DNA of 64,000 bases from Sutcliffiella sp. FSL R7-0096. GTDB taxonomy: Bacteria; Bacillota; Bacilli; Bacillales; Bacillaceae_I. The notes beneath the pieces were generated by a model. That model was not told the DNA's origin. It saw only the letters and a program-made list of their open reading frames with translations, and did no database searches. Made by a program: the position numbers and the translations under genes. Positions 26,551 through 34,522 of the stretch are shown here, piece after piece (the stretch's first letter is position 1; every line of letters begins with the position of its first letter). The DNA is taken from the NCBI RefSeq assembly GCF_038595065.1, contig NZ_CP152003.1:1654001-1718000 (forward strand), read 5' to 3'.

Positions 26551-27885
26551 TTACTGGATAAACAACTTTTGATATTCCTTTCCGTGACCAAGTGAAAAAC
26601 AAAGCTCTTTCAGATTTCTATTCAACTTATCCTTTTCCAATTCATAATAGGTTTCTTCTTTTATGGATTCCAACGTATGTTTTGTGTACTTCCAGATCGC
26701 TTCTTTACGAAAGGTTAGAGAATGATCAGAAGTTATTTTCAGAACATGGATGATGGATGTTATGACGTCAATGTCCACTTTCCCGTAACGCAGTATCGGA
26801 GAAAATGCGATGTCAAGGTAATCAAAGAAGTCTGGTGTTTTGACAATCACACGGAGATTTCTATTTTTATCATTGAAATAGGGTTGAGGACCTTGCATCG
26901 ATGTAAGCTTTGATAACAGGGTCCCGAGTTGTTCAATACAATGCACAGCAGTACTTGGATCGTTTATTCCTGAGGAGAGAGCCCTTACTCCAATTTCGGT
27001 CACTTTTCTTATTCCGAATTCCACGTCTTCCAACGGGGCCCGGGCAATGGAGACCGTGATCAATGAACGGAATGAATCTTTATCTATTTTTGGACCGGAC
27101 CCCCATACAGAAAGGATTGGCGTATGTTCATTGATGTAATCCCCTTGCTGCCTCTCCACCCGGACAATACAGTCTGATTCATAGGCTTCTTTCACTAATG
27201 CTTCTACATCAATATACTGGACATACCCGGGCTCCTTACTCATGATGATAACAGGTTCTTTCGTGGTGATTTCTTGGCTCTCCCAATCATCCCATGGTGC
27301 ATCGTGTATGGAGGCGTCACTTTCTTCAAATAATTCTTCCATACAATCCATTGTTTCAACTGTAATGTTATGGAGTAAATTGCTGACTTGGATCCAGGTG
27401 GTGACATGTTGGATGAAAAAGACGAATACAATTAAGCAAAGGATGGCAATTGCAACTGCAAAGGAAGGGACAAGAAAGAGCTGCTCTTCTGTCGTCTCTT
27501 TTAAAAAAAGAAGCAGTATGATGCAATAGATAAATCCTGCCGTAAAAATACCAAGCACTCTTTGAGTGGAGTGGTCGGTAATGAAATTCTGTAATGCCCT
27601 TGGTGAAAATTCCGATAGATAAGTGGTCAATACAACAAGAATGGTAGAGAAAGTAATAGTAGTCATGGTTAACAGAGAAGATGCAATCGAGCTGAGAATG
27701 GTTTGAGAAAGACTGATGTCGGAAAGGAAAATGGAAGGAATATGATTTTCCGCATCATGGATGGAAAGAATATAGTTATCAAGAAATAATGTACCTATAG
27801 CAAATAGAAATGCCAGTCCTCCATAAAATGATGGCAGATACCAAAAACTCGTTCGTAAGCGCAAAAGGGATGCTGATCTTGCCAT
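26551..27885 (-). CDS. DUF2254 family membrane protein
   Basis: 444 aa. Four N-terminal membrane helices (~15-35, ~65-90, ~100-125, ~135-160) precede a cytoplasmic domain. The mark of the family is SLLTMTTITFSTILVVLTTYLSEFSPR and the later ALSSGINDPSTAVHCIEQLG. The function is unknown. ATG 27885 is preceded by AAGGAAG; GTG 27894 lies within that site. It is monocistronic and divergent from the queuosine operon. Confidence 0.8.
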   Translation of the reverse strand: MARSASLLRLRTSFWYLPSFYGGLAFLFAIGTLFLDNYILSIHDAENHIPSIFLSDISLSQTILSSIASSLLTMTTITFSTILVVLTTYLSEFSPRALQNFITDHSTQRVLGIFTAGFIYCIILLLFLKETTEEQLFLVPSFAVAIAILCLIVFVFFIQHVTTWIQVSNLLHNITVETMDCMEELFEESDASIHDAPWDDWESQEITTKEPVIIMSKEPGYVQYIDVEALVKEAYESDCIVRVERQQGDYINEHTPILSVWGSGPKIDKDSFRSLITVSIARAPLEDVEFGIRKVTEIGVRALSSGINDPSTAVHCIEQLGTLLSKLTSMQGPQPYFNDKNRNLRVIVKTPDFFDYLDIAFSPILRYGKVDIDVITSIIHVLKITSDHSLTFRKEAIWKYTKHTLESIKEETYYELEKDKLNRNLKELCFSLGHGKEYQKLFIQ

Positions 27886-28011
27886 ATATAACACTTCCTT
27901 TGGATATTGGGAATTGTAATGGATTGCCTCACAAGAAATAGTAGAATCTTTTAGGTAAATATGTTATAGTAACAAAGTTAAATTGAATAAAGTCTTACGT
28001 CCACATGGGGC

Positions 28012-28096
28012 GTCAGGAGAGGTTCTAGCAAATACCCTCTATAAAAAACTAAGGACAGATACCAAACTATATTCCTTAGGATATAGTTTTTTTATT
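28012..28096 (+). ncRNA. preQ1-I riboswitch with terminator
   Basis: The aptamer is AGAGGTTCTAGC...CCCTCT followed by ATAAAAAACTAAGG (to 28053), an almost exact preQ1-I class match. The platform is AAACTATA (28064-28071) with TATAGTTT (28082-28089) and a T-run. CTAAGGA (28049-28055) is complementary to TCCTTAG (28073-28079), giving the alternative pairing. High preQ1 stops transcription into queCDEF. Confidence 0.95.
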
Positions 28097-28110
28097 TTTT
28101 CTGATGTTAT

Positions 28111-28146
28111 GCGCTAGCCTCCCTTATTTTTGGTTAGCGTTTTTTG
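28111..28146 (+). terminator. second hairpin terminator between the riboswitch and queC
   Basis: CGCTAGCC (28112-28119) pairs with GGTTAGCG (28132-28139), one G-U pair, then TTTTTT. Transcripts that escape the riboswitch meet this second site, so it may lower basal expression, or a weak promoter may lie after it. Confidence 0.65.
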
Positions 28147-28188
28147 TATGGATGATAGATCCGATATAGGTAAAGGAGTGATGACACG

Positions 28189-28860
28189 ATGAAACAACAG
28201 GAGAAAGCAATGGTCGTGTTCAGTGGTGGTCAAGACAGTACCACTTGCCTTATATGGGCAATGAAGGAATTTGATGAAGTGGAGGCTGTCACTTTCCATT
28301 ATGGTCAGCGGCATGAACTGGAAATTGAATGTGCAAAAAATATTGCAAAAGAACTTGGTGTAAAACACCGCATCCTCGATATGTCTTTATTGGGGCAATT
28401 GACTCCAAATGCATTAACAAGAGATGATATTGAGATTGAAGAAAAAGAGGGGGAATTGCCGAGCACGTTTGTAGATGGCAGAAACCTTCTCTTCCTATCT
28501 TTTGCAGCGGTTGCTGCTAAACAGATAGGAGCCAGACATATTGTGACGGGTGTATGTGAAACAGACTTCAGTGGCTATCCGGACTGTCGAGATGTATTCA
28601 TCAAGTCGATGAATGTGACATTGAATCTTTCCATGGACTACCCATTTGTCATTCATACACCATTGATGTGGTTGAACAAGGAGGAAACATGGAAACTGGC
28701 CGATGAACTGGATTCCTTGAACTTTGTTAGATCGAAAACATTAACCTGTTATAACGGGGTAATTGCCGATGGATGTGGCGAGTGCCCTGCATGTAAACTC
28801 AGAAAACGTGGTTTGGATGATTACCTTGCCGCAAAAAATAAAGGAGTTGTATCCTCATGA
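28189..28860 (+). CDS. queC: 7-cyano-7-deazaguanine synthase
   Basis: 223 aa. The PP-loop ATP motif is [11 protein letters not shown] (~10-20). The C-terminal zinc site is [10 protein letters not shown] with an upstream Cys in TLTCYNG. QueC converts 7-carboxy-7-deazaguanine to preQ0 using ATP and ammonia. AAAGGAGTGATGACACG precedes ATG. First gene of the queCDEF operon, and it overlaps queD by 4 nt. Confidence 0.97.
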   Translation: MKQQEKAMVVFSGGQDSTTCLIWAMKEFDEVEAVTFHYGQRHELEIECAKNIAKELGVKHRILDMSLLGQLTPNALTRDDIEIEEKEGELPSTFVDGRNLLFLSFAAVAAKQIGARHIVTGVCETDFSGYPDCRDVFIKSMNVTLNLSMDYPFVIHTPLMWLNKEETWKLADELDSLNFVRSKTLTCYNGVIADGCGECPACKLRKRGLDDYLAAKNKGVVSS

Positions 28861-29300
28861 TGCAACAGATATACCCACAGGTTCAACATGATTATTGTTA
28901 TGAACTGAATAAAGATATGCACATTGCAGCTGCACATTATGTCCCGACAGATGCTGCTGGTAAATGCAAACAGATTCACGGCCATACCTACTTCGTCAAT
29001 GTGACGGTTGCGGGGGATGAACTGGATGAAGCAGGTTTTCTAGTCAACTTTCAAGCATTGAAAAAGCTTTTACATGATAAATTCGACCATACCATCCTGA
29101 ACGACCATAAAGATGTCTTTAATGATCTAGACCCGAATTTTTTCCCAACAACGGAAGTGGTTGCGAGAACGATGTGGGAAACAATCGAAAACCATTTGAA
29201 GACGCTACCTTCCCACCCGACTTGCTTGCAGATCTTTGTAAGGGAGACACCAACAAGCTATTGCTTGTACCGTCCAAAGAAGGGGAAGAAATATGAGTAA
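28857..29300 (+). CDS. queD: 6-carboxy-5,6,7,8-tetrahydropterin synthase
   Basis: 147 aa, 6-pyruvoyltetrahydropterin synthase fold. The catalytic Cys and zinc His residues are in [15 protein letters not shown], and the Asp-His region in FDHTILND. It converts dihydroneopterin triphosphate to CPH4. Overlaps both neighbours (4 nt with queC, 8 nt with queE), so the operon is translationally coupled. Confidence 0.95.
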   Translation: MMQQIYPQVQHDYCYELNKDMHIAAAHYVPTDAAGKCKQIHGHTYFVNVTVAGDELDEAGFLVNFQALKKLLHDKFDHTILNDHKDVFNDLDPNFFPTTEVVARTMWETIENHLKTLPSHPTCLQIFVRETPTSYCLYRPKKGKKYE

Positions 29301-30012
29301 TACCATACCAGTGCTAGAAATATTCGGTCCGACCATTCAAGGGGAAGGAATGGTCATAGGTCAGAAGACGATGTTCGTACGGACAGCAGGTTGTGATTAT
29401 CGTTGCTCCTGGTGTGATTCAGCCTTTACTTGGGATGGCAGTGCAAAAGATGATATTGTAATGATGTCTCCGGAAGAAGTTTTTAATCGGTTGCGTGAAA
29501 CTGGTGGAACGGCCTTTAATCATGTAACCATTTCCGGCGGTAATCCAGCTCTTCTGAAGAATATTGGTGAGCTTGTACACATCCTCCATGCCAACGAAAT
29601 TAAAGTGGCACTAGAAACTCAAGGAAGCAAATGGCAGGACTGCCTTCAGTCTATCGACGACCTGACCATTTCCCCGAAACCTCCAAGCTCAGGCATGAAT
29701 ACCGATTTCAACATGTTAGATAATGTTCTGGAAAGAGTGGATATCCGAAATGTGTCCTTGAAAGTGGTAGTGTTTGATGAGACAGATTTGGCTTATGCCA
29801 AAAAGGTCCACCAAAGGTATCCTGAAGTGGCTTTTTACGTACAAGTCGGCAATGAAGATACCACAACAGAAGAAGATGAAAAGCTGGTAAGTATATTATT
29901 AAATAAATATGAGTGGTTGATCGACCAGGTGATGATAGATAACGAAATGAATAACGTCCGCGTATTACCACAACTACACACATTGGTTTGGGGCAATAAA
30001 CGCGGAGTATAG
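29293..30012 (+). CDS. queE: 7-carboxy-7-deazaguanine synthase (radical SAM)
   Basis: 239 aa. The radical SAM motif is [10 protein letters not shown] (CxxxCxxC type), preceded by [10 protein letters not shown], the QueE opening. ISGGNPAL is the SAM-binding GGE-like motif. It contracts CPH4 to 7-carboxy-7-deazaguanine, the heterocyclic step. Eight-base overlap with queD. Confidence 0.95.
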   Translation: MSNTIPVLEIFGPTIQGEGMVIGQKTMFVRTAGCDYRCSWCDSAFTWDGSAKDDIVMMSPEEVFNRLRETGGTAFNHVTISGGNPALLKNIGELVHILHANEIKVALETQGSKWQDCLQSIDDLTISPKPPSSGMNTDFNMLDNVLERVDIRNVSLKVVVFDETDLAYAKKVHQRYPEVAFYVQVGNEDTTTEEDEKLVSILLNKYEWLIDQVMIDNEMNNVRVLPQLHTLVWGNKRGV

Positions 30013-30029
30013 AGAAGGAGAGAATGAAC

Positions 30030-30527
30030 ATGTCAGGAAGAAAAGATTCAGAACTGGAAGGTGTAACCCTTCTAGGAAACCAGGGTACAAATTATTTATT
30101 CAACTACTCCCCGGATGTATTGGAAACCTTTGAAAACAAACATCCAAACAGAGATTATTTCGTTAAATTCAACTGTCCGGAATTTACAAGTCTTTGTCCG
30201 AAAACAAACCAACCAGATTTCGCGACCATTTACATCAGTTATATTCCAGGTGAATTGATGGTGGAGAGCAAATCATTGAAGCTATACCTGTTCAGCTTCC
30301 GTAACCACGGCGATTTCCATGAGGATTGCATGAACATCATCATGAACGATCTAATTAAATTAATGGATCCAAAATATATCGAGGTCTGGGGCAAATTCAC
30401 TCCACGTGGAGGCATCTCGATAGACCCTTACACCAACTATGGAAAACCAGGAACGAAATATGAAGAGATGGCCGCGTATCGACTAATGAATCATGACTTG
30501 TATCCAGAAAAAATTGACAATAGATAA
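30030..30527 (+). CDS. queF: NADPH-dependent 7-cyano-7-deazaguanine reductase
   Basis: 165 aa, the short (unimodular) form. [20 protein letters not shown] includes the catalytic Cys and Asp; [20 protein letters not shown] is the QueF NADPH motif. It reduces preQ0 to preQ1, the ligand of the operon's riboswitch. ATG 30030 is favoured over 30024 because AGAAGGAG ends nine bases before it. It is the last host gene before the prophage. Confidence 0.96.
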   Translation: MSGRKDSELEGVTLLGNQGTNYLFNYSPDVLETFENKHPNRDYFVKFNCPEFTSLCPKTNQPDFATIYISYIPGELMVESKSLKLYLFSFRNHGDFHEDCMNIIMNDLIKLMDPKYIEVWGKFTPRGGISIDPYTNYGKPGTKYEEMAAYRLMNHDLYPEKIDNR

Positions 30528-30546
30528 TAAGGATATTTATTAAAAA

Positions 30547-30665
30547 TGTGACGTGTCACAGTCATATTCGTTTAAATTACAGCATATTTTAGTAAGTTGT
30601 GTGACGTGAGTGTGACACCAAGTGTGACATAAAATTAAATTATTTTGCATTGAAATAAGTGTGAC
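30547..30665. repeat. TGTGAC repeat cluster, candidate integrase arm-type sites (attL side)
   Basis: TGTGAC occurs at 30547, 30600, 30611, 30623 and 30660, and inverted at 30555. The first pair forms a perfect palindrome TGTGACGTGTCACA (30547-30560). Copies at 30600, 30611 and 30623 are spaced 11 and 12 bp, one helical turn. Another pair occurs at 62869 and 62907 next to the integrase gene. Confidence 0.55.
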
Positions 30666-30670
30666 TAACT

Positions 30671-30705
30671 AAACCTTCCTTTTAAAAGGGGAGGTTTTTA
30701 TTTTG
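30671..30705 (+). terminator. rho-independent terminator at the prophage left end
   Basis: AAACCTTCC pairs with GGGGAGGTTT (one G-U), loop TTTTAAAA, followed by TTATTTTG. It would isolate queF transcription from the prophage. Confidence 0.65.
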
Positions 30706-30766
30706 TACAAAAAAAGAGCAGAAACAATAAAGTTTCCACTCAACATCGTCTGAATATACTACTAAA

Positions 30767-30780
30767 CGAACGATTGTTCT
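30767..30780 (+). promoter_or_regulatory. candidate SOS (LexA) box
   Basis: CGAAC-GATT-GTTCT fits the Bacillus LexA site CGAAC-N4-GTTC closely. A TATATAA stretch lies immediately downstream (30784-30790). It would make the left-end genes damage-inducible. Confidence 0.5.
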
Positions 30781-30789
30781 CATTATATA

Positions 30790-31033
30790 AGATGATCAAG
30801 GGGATGTAAAGTTGGCGACATCGCCAAGTCTTTAAGACTCTAATTAAAATACATAATTTATTGGATGTTATGTTGGATAGGAGTCATTGTATTGGTTTTT
30901 AAAAACCACTTTAACCAGAAAAACATATGACAACAATTACCACAAATGGTAAAGTTAAAATAGATGCTTTTAGGAAGAGGGAATGACCTTCCGAATTTTA
31001 AGTGTTGTTTTAAACAAGGGGGAGAAACTAAAA
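30790..31033. other. leader region of the first prophage gene with several palindromes
   Basis: No ORF with a ribosome binding site. TTGGCGA-CA-TCGCCAA (30812-30827), GTCTT-T-AAGAC (30828-30838) and GGTTTTTAAAAACC (30894-30907) are short perfect palindromes, and TTACC/GGTAA pairs near 30937. They may be integrase/excisionase sites or leader structure. Confidence 0.4.
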
Positions 31034-31891
31034 ATGGGTAAATCAATAACATACAGAGATTTAATTTATTTTAATGCAGATAAGGTACAATCTATTCTTG
31101 CTCAGATAAATAAGGGGTTAATAGAATCAACAATTGAATCGTCAGGATCACAACATGAAGTAGGAATTAAAGCCAAGACAAGTAAAATGCTAGAGTTGTT
31201 GGGAATTCCATTATCATTTGAAGGTGGATATCAATATAGTAGGTCAAAGGGACTTCAAGAAGAAAAATCATTGCACGATTTTGCACTTACACAGTTACTA
31301 GATACACTTCCTTACAATGATGTTTCTAATTTAGATAGAGATGCATTAAACAAGGAAAGAACTTTTGTAAGAGTTACAGGGAAAATTGGAATTTATGATT
31401 ATCAGAATTTTGGTGATTTAATAGGAGACATCAATACAATTGATGATTTATTAGGTAGCAACAGGGGACAATCAACAGATGAGTTGGAGCAGTTTTCTCA
31501 ATTTATATTAACTGGATACAAAGGGTTAACTACTACAGAAATTACAAACAAAAAAGGAATAAATTTTATAGGTGCTATCGAACCTAAATTTTTGAGAGAA
31601 ACACCACGTAACATGGTATTTAAATATGGGGCTAATCCTAAAGGAGAATGGGAAATGCTTTGTCAAATAACTAAAATACCAAGCAATAATGCTACTTCAA
31701 TTGAAGATGCATTCCAAAATTTTGGATCTTCAATTAATACAGAGAACCTTGGCAAAGAGAAATCTATGGCCAACTTCGTTAATTCAATGGTTAAGGAATT
31801 TTCTACTATTTATGATTTTTTCGCTTCAGTCGCTTATCCAAATATTTCTGTAGAACCTGTTGCGATATATAAAGAAATGGAACTTAAATAA
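31034..31891 (+). CDS. DUF6414-like protein, candidate cargo gene
   Basis: 285 aa from ATG 31034 (AAGGGGGAG upstream); the longer frame from 30983 lacks a ribosome binding site. It opens YRDLIYFNADKVQSILAQINKGLIES, the style of DUF6414 proteins, which I recall as often carried by mobile elements. No enzyme motif or membrane helix is visible. It contains an acidic middle part and a C-terminal aromatic segment (FSTIYDFFASVAYPNISVEPVAIY). The function is unknown. A lone cargo gene at a prophage end is often a defence or fitness gene, an inference only. Confidence 0.5.
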   Translation: MGKSITYRDLIYFNADKVQSILAQINKGLIESTIESSGSQHEVGIKAKTSKMLELLGIPLSFEGGYQYSRSKGLQEEKSLHDFALTQLLDTLPYNDVSNLDRDALNKERTFVRVTGKIGIYDYQNFGDLIGDINTIDDLLGSNRGQSTDELEQFSQFILTGYKGLTTTEITNKKGINFIGAIEPKFLRETPRNMVFKYGANPKGEWEMLCQITKIPSNNATSIEDAFQNFGSSINTENLGKEKSMANFVNSMVKEFSTIYDFFASVAYPNISVEPVAIYKEMELK

Positions 31892-32304
31892 AAGGAAAAA
31901 TTTAAAGTATAGCAAGATGAGAAGGTGAGATACATCGTCTTCTTTTTTTTATTCTATAAAACTAAAAAAGATCACCCTCAAATTTGAAAGTAAGCAAAAA
32001 AAATCCTAATTTATGTATAGACAGACATTACCAATCTATGATAGGATGAAACTACCTATATAAGTAATTATAGCTCTAGCGATATTATCCTATATAATCA
32101 ATCTTATATTTGTATTATACACGATAGTAAATAGATTACAAGAGAAATATCAATTTTTACAAAAGTTTTTTTAGGAAAAAGAAAATTCGTGAGAATTTTG
32201 GCTAAACTCAGCAATCTCTATACAATATGGCATAGACGATTCTGAGAGTCTTGATAATATATAACCGAAATTAATTTTTTGCTACTTGAAGGGAGGTGAG
32301 GAGA
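31892..32304. other. A+T-rich gene-free stretch
   Basis: After a weak hairpin (AGAAG/CTTCT then T-run, ~31919-31950) there is ~350 nt of A+T-rich sequence without a credible ORF. Several TATAAT-like words occur (around 32090-32125) but no clear -35 partner. Probably promoter and regulatory DNA for the downstream early genes. Confidence 0.4.
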
Positions 32305-32487
32305 ATGGAGAATTTCGAAAAAGACAGAGTGGTATTCAGTCAAAAGTTAGCCGGATATCTTATGATGAATGGGTGCAAGTTAAAAAATATTTCACTTTCC
32401 AAAAAGGATAACACTAAGTTTGTATATTTTTTTAATGACAATAAGCAAGTGAGTACATACATAGATCATTATTCACTTAAGCAATAA
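32305..32487 (+). CDS. small phage protein, DUF5659-like
   Basis: 60 aa from ATG 32305, six bases after GGAGGTGA. The sequence LAGYLMMNGCKLKNISLSKKD followed by FVYFFNDNKQVSTYIDHY fits small DUF5659 proteins found beside phage replication genes. Its role is unknown. It lies 40 nt upstream of the helicase and is probably co-transcribed. Confidence 0.55.
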   Translation: MENFEKDRVVFSQKLAGYLMMNGCKLKNISLSKKDNTKFVYFFNDNKQVSTYIDHYSLKQ

Positions 32488-32526
32488 ACCATTAATCAGC
32501 AAATAAAAATCAACGGAGGATCATGA

Positions 32527-34032
32527 ATGAGAGTAAGTGAAAAGATAACATTTGACGAGGTTAGACAGTGGGAAAGTGGAGATATCATAACAATTAAAGC
32601 TGGCACTGGTGCAGGGAAAAGTCATTTCATTAAAAATCAGTTGTACGGTACAGCTAAAGAAAACAACAAGAAAATACTTATGCTTATACATAGAGTAAAT
32701 TGTGTTAATCAGTTCCAAGATGAAATAGTCAAGGCTAAGAAAACTGACTCAATAGATATAAAAACATACCAATACATAGATGCAGTATATAAGAACAATA
32801 AAGAATTTGATTTTAGTCCTTATCAATATATAGTTTGCGATGAGTTTCATTACTTTATGTCTGATGCAAGCTTTAATAAAACTACCGACATGTCACTCAC
32901 TGCAATACTAAAACAGAAAGATAAAATAAGAATATTCATGTCAGCAACTGGGGATTACATGGAAAGATACATAAGCGGATATAAAAAGTTGGAAACAAAA
33001 GGTTATGATATACCGATTAAATTCAACTTTATAAAAGATTTAAGATTCTTCAACAAAGATGAAACTGTTGAAGAATTCATTAAGGAAGCTATCAAGCACA
33101 AAAGGAAAGCGATATTTTTTATCCAGTCTGCCAAAAAGGCATTTGAGTTATACAGGAAGTATCAAGATTACGCTCTATTCAACTGTAGCAAGAATAATGA
33201 TGAGTATTATAAATTTGTCGATGAAGTAAAAATTACAGATATGCTAAAAAATGAACGATTTGAAGAACTCGTATTAATTACCACTACAGCGATGGATGCT
33301 GGGGTAAATATTCGTGATAAAGAGTTACAACATATAGTCTGTGATGTAAAGGATATTAGGACTCTGATCCAATGTATAGGTAGGAAGAGACTTGAAGACA
33401 AGAAAGATGGAATATACCTTCACATTAAGACAATAACGAATCAGCAGCTTGGTGGCATAGAGACTCAACTTAGAAAAAAGATTGAAATGGCACAATACTT
33501 ACGACAAAATTCCGTTCATGATTACATAAAGAAATATCCAAGAGAGTACGACAGATGGGCCATTGTATATAACGATATTGTGAATGATGATAAAAACATT
33601 TCTACTTTGAAGATTAATGATCTAATTTACTTTAAATGTCTAACTGACATGAACGATATTGAAAGCATGAAGAGACTAGGGGAATTTGGTTACTGTAAAT
33701 TCTTAGCTAGAAGGTTCGGCTTTTATGATGGATTTGACGAATATACATACACGACAGTTGAAGAAAAACAAAAGCAACAGATACTAGAAGATTATTTAGA
33801 GAGCATGGTTGGAAAAGTTTTGTTAACTAAATCAGATAGGAAAGAATTAATTAAAACTGTAGATGTTAAGCAAAATGGAAAGTAACTTCAAAGCCTAGAC
33901 AGTTTAAATTCAGCTCTTAGAGAACAAAACATTGATTATTACATAGTGCAATTTGAAACAAGTCGGATAGTTAATGCTAAAAAAGTAAAATACAAATCTG
34001 CTTGGAAAGTTATGAAATTAGTAGATAAATAA
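32527..34032 (+). pseudogene. DEAD/DEAH-type superfamily 2 helicase, interrupted by an in-frame TAA
   Basis: The first 452 residues (32527-33885) carry helicase motifs: I GTGAGKSH (~26-33), II DEFH (~108-111), III MSATG (~138-142), and VI QCIGRKR (~283-289). TAA at 33883 ends that frame, but the same frame continues open for 48 more codons to a TAA at 34030, coding NSALREQNIDYYIVQFETSR and KYKSAWKVMKLVDK, which look like a genuine conserved C terminus. So the gene is either truncated by a nonsense mutation, a functional short form, or read through. A prophage DNA-replication role is likely. Confidence 0.7.
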
Positions 34033-34038
34033 TATTCG

Positions 34039-34290
34039 TACCCCCTTAAATGGGTGTGAACCTCTATAAAGAGCTTGTCACCCAAAAAGGGGGGTAAAAA
34101 TAGAAAAGTAGATTAATATTCTCGCTGGGAGGGGTGTGGGGTGGTGCAGCGACTGAGGCATTTTTTATGAAGTGACGTAGGAACGGAATGGAAAATGACT
34201 GGGTAGCACCCCACGGTTTTAATTTATTATAAAACATTCACCCCTAGGACTAACTCACTAACGTTCGTGAGTCCGTCCCCTCAAGGGGAA
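34039..34290 (+). other. highly structured non-coding region, candidate origin or structured RNA
   Basis: Four stem-loops in 250 nt: a nested one TACCCCC..GGGTG..CTCT-ATAA-AGAG..CACCC..GGGGGGTA (34039-34096); GTGGGGTG (34136-34143) with CACCCCAC (34207-34214); ACTCACTAACGTTCGTGAGT (dyad near 34252-34271); and TCCCC/GGGGA (34276-34289). No ORF with a ribosome binding site is present. It sits between the helicase and an unknown protein. Confidence 0.55.
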
Positions 34291-34338
34291 TCGTCTATAT
34301 CTCTAAAGGTTAATATTAAGTGTGATTATATACTAAAA

Positions 34339-34403
34339 TGTTCGTGTTTCGGTCGTATTTATTGTTTTTGATATTGACAACGTTCGTGTTTTAGTGTTAT
34401 GAT
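34339..34403 (+). promoter_or_regulatory. sigma-A promoter flanked by GTTCGTGTTT repeats
   Basis: TTGACA (34374-34379), 18 bp, TATGAT (34398-34403). TGTTCGTGTTT (34339-34349) and CGTTCGTGTTT (34381-34391) lie 42 bp apart, one in the spacer, and a third GTTCGTG is at 34263. These are candidate operators or iterons. A small hairpin CACCAG/CTGGTG (34411-34430) lies at the start of the leader. Confidence 0.65.
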
Positions 34404-34522
34404 AAAGGTACACCAGTTGGGGAGCTGGTGATCAAATTAAGGAGGATAGAGGTTCACATTTCATAGGAAATTAGAAATTCAAAAGGGAGAGGAAAAACAA
34501 ATGAACAGGGGATGTATTAATA

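Noticed and set aside
30528-30720. A tRNA gene as attachment site
   Set aside because: No cloverleaf-like sequence is seen after queF; the target appears to be intergenic.
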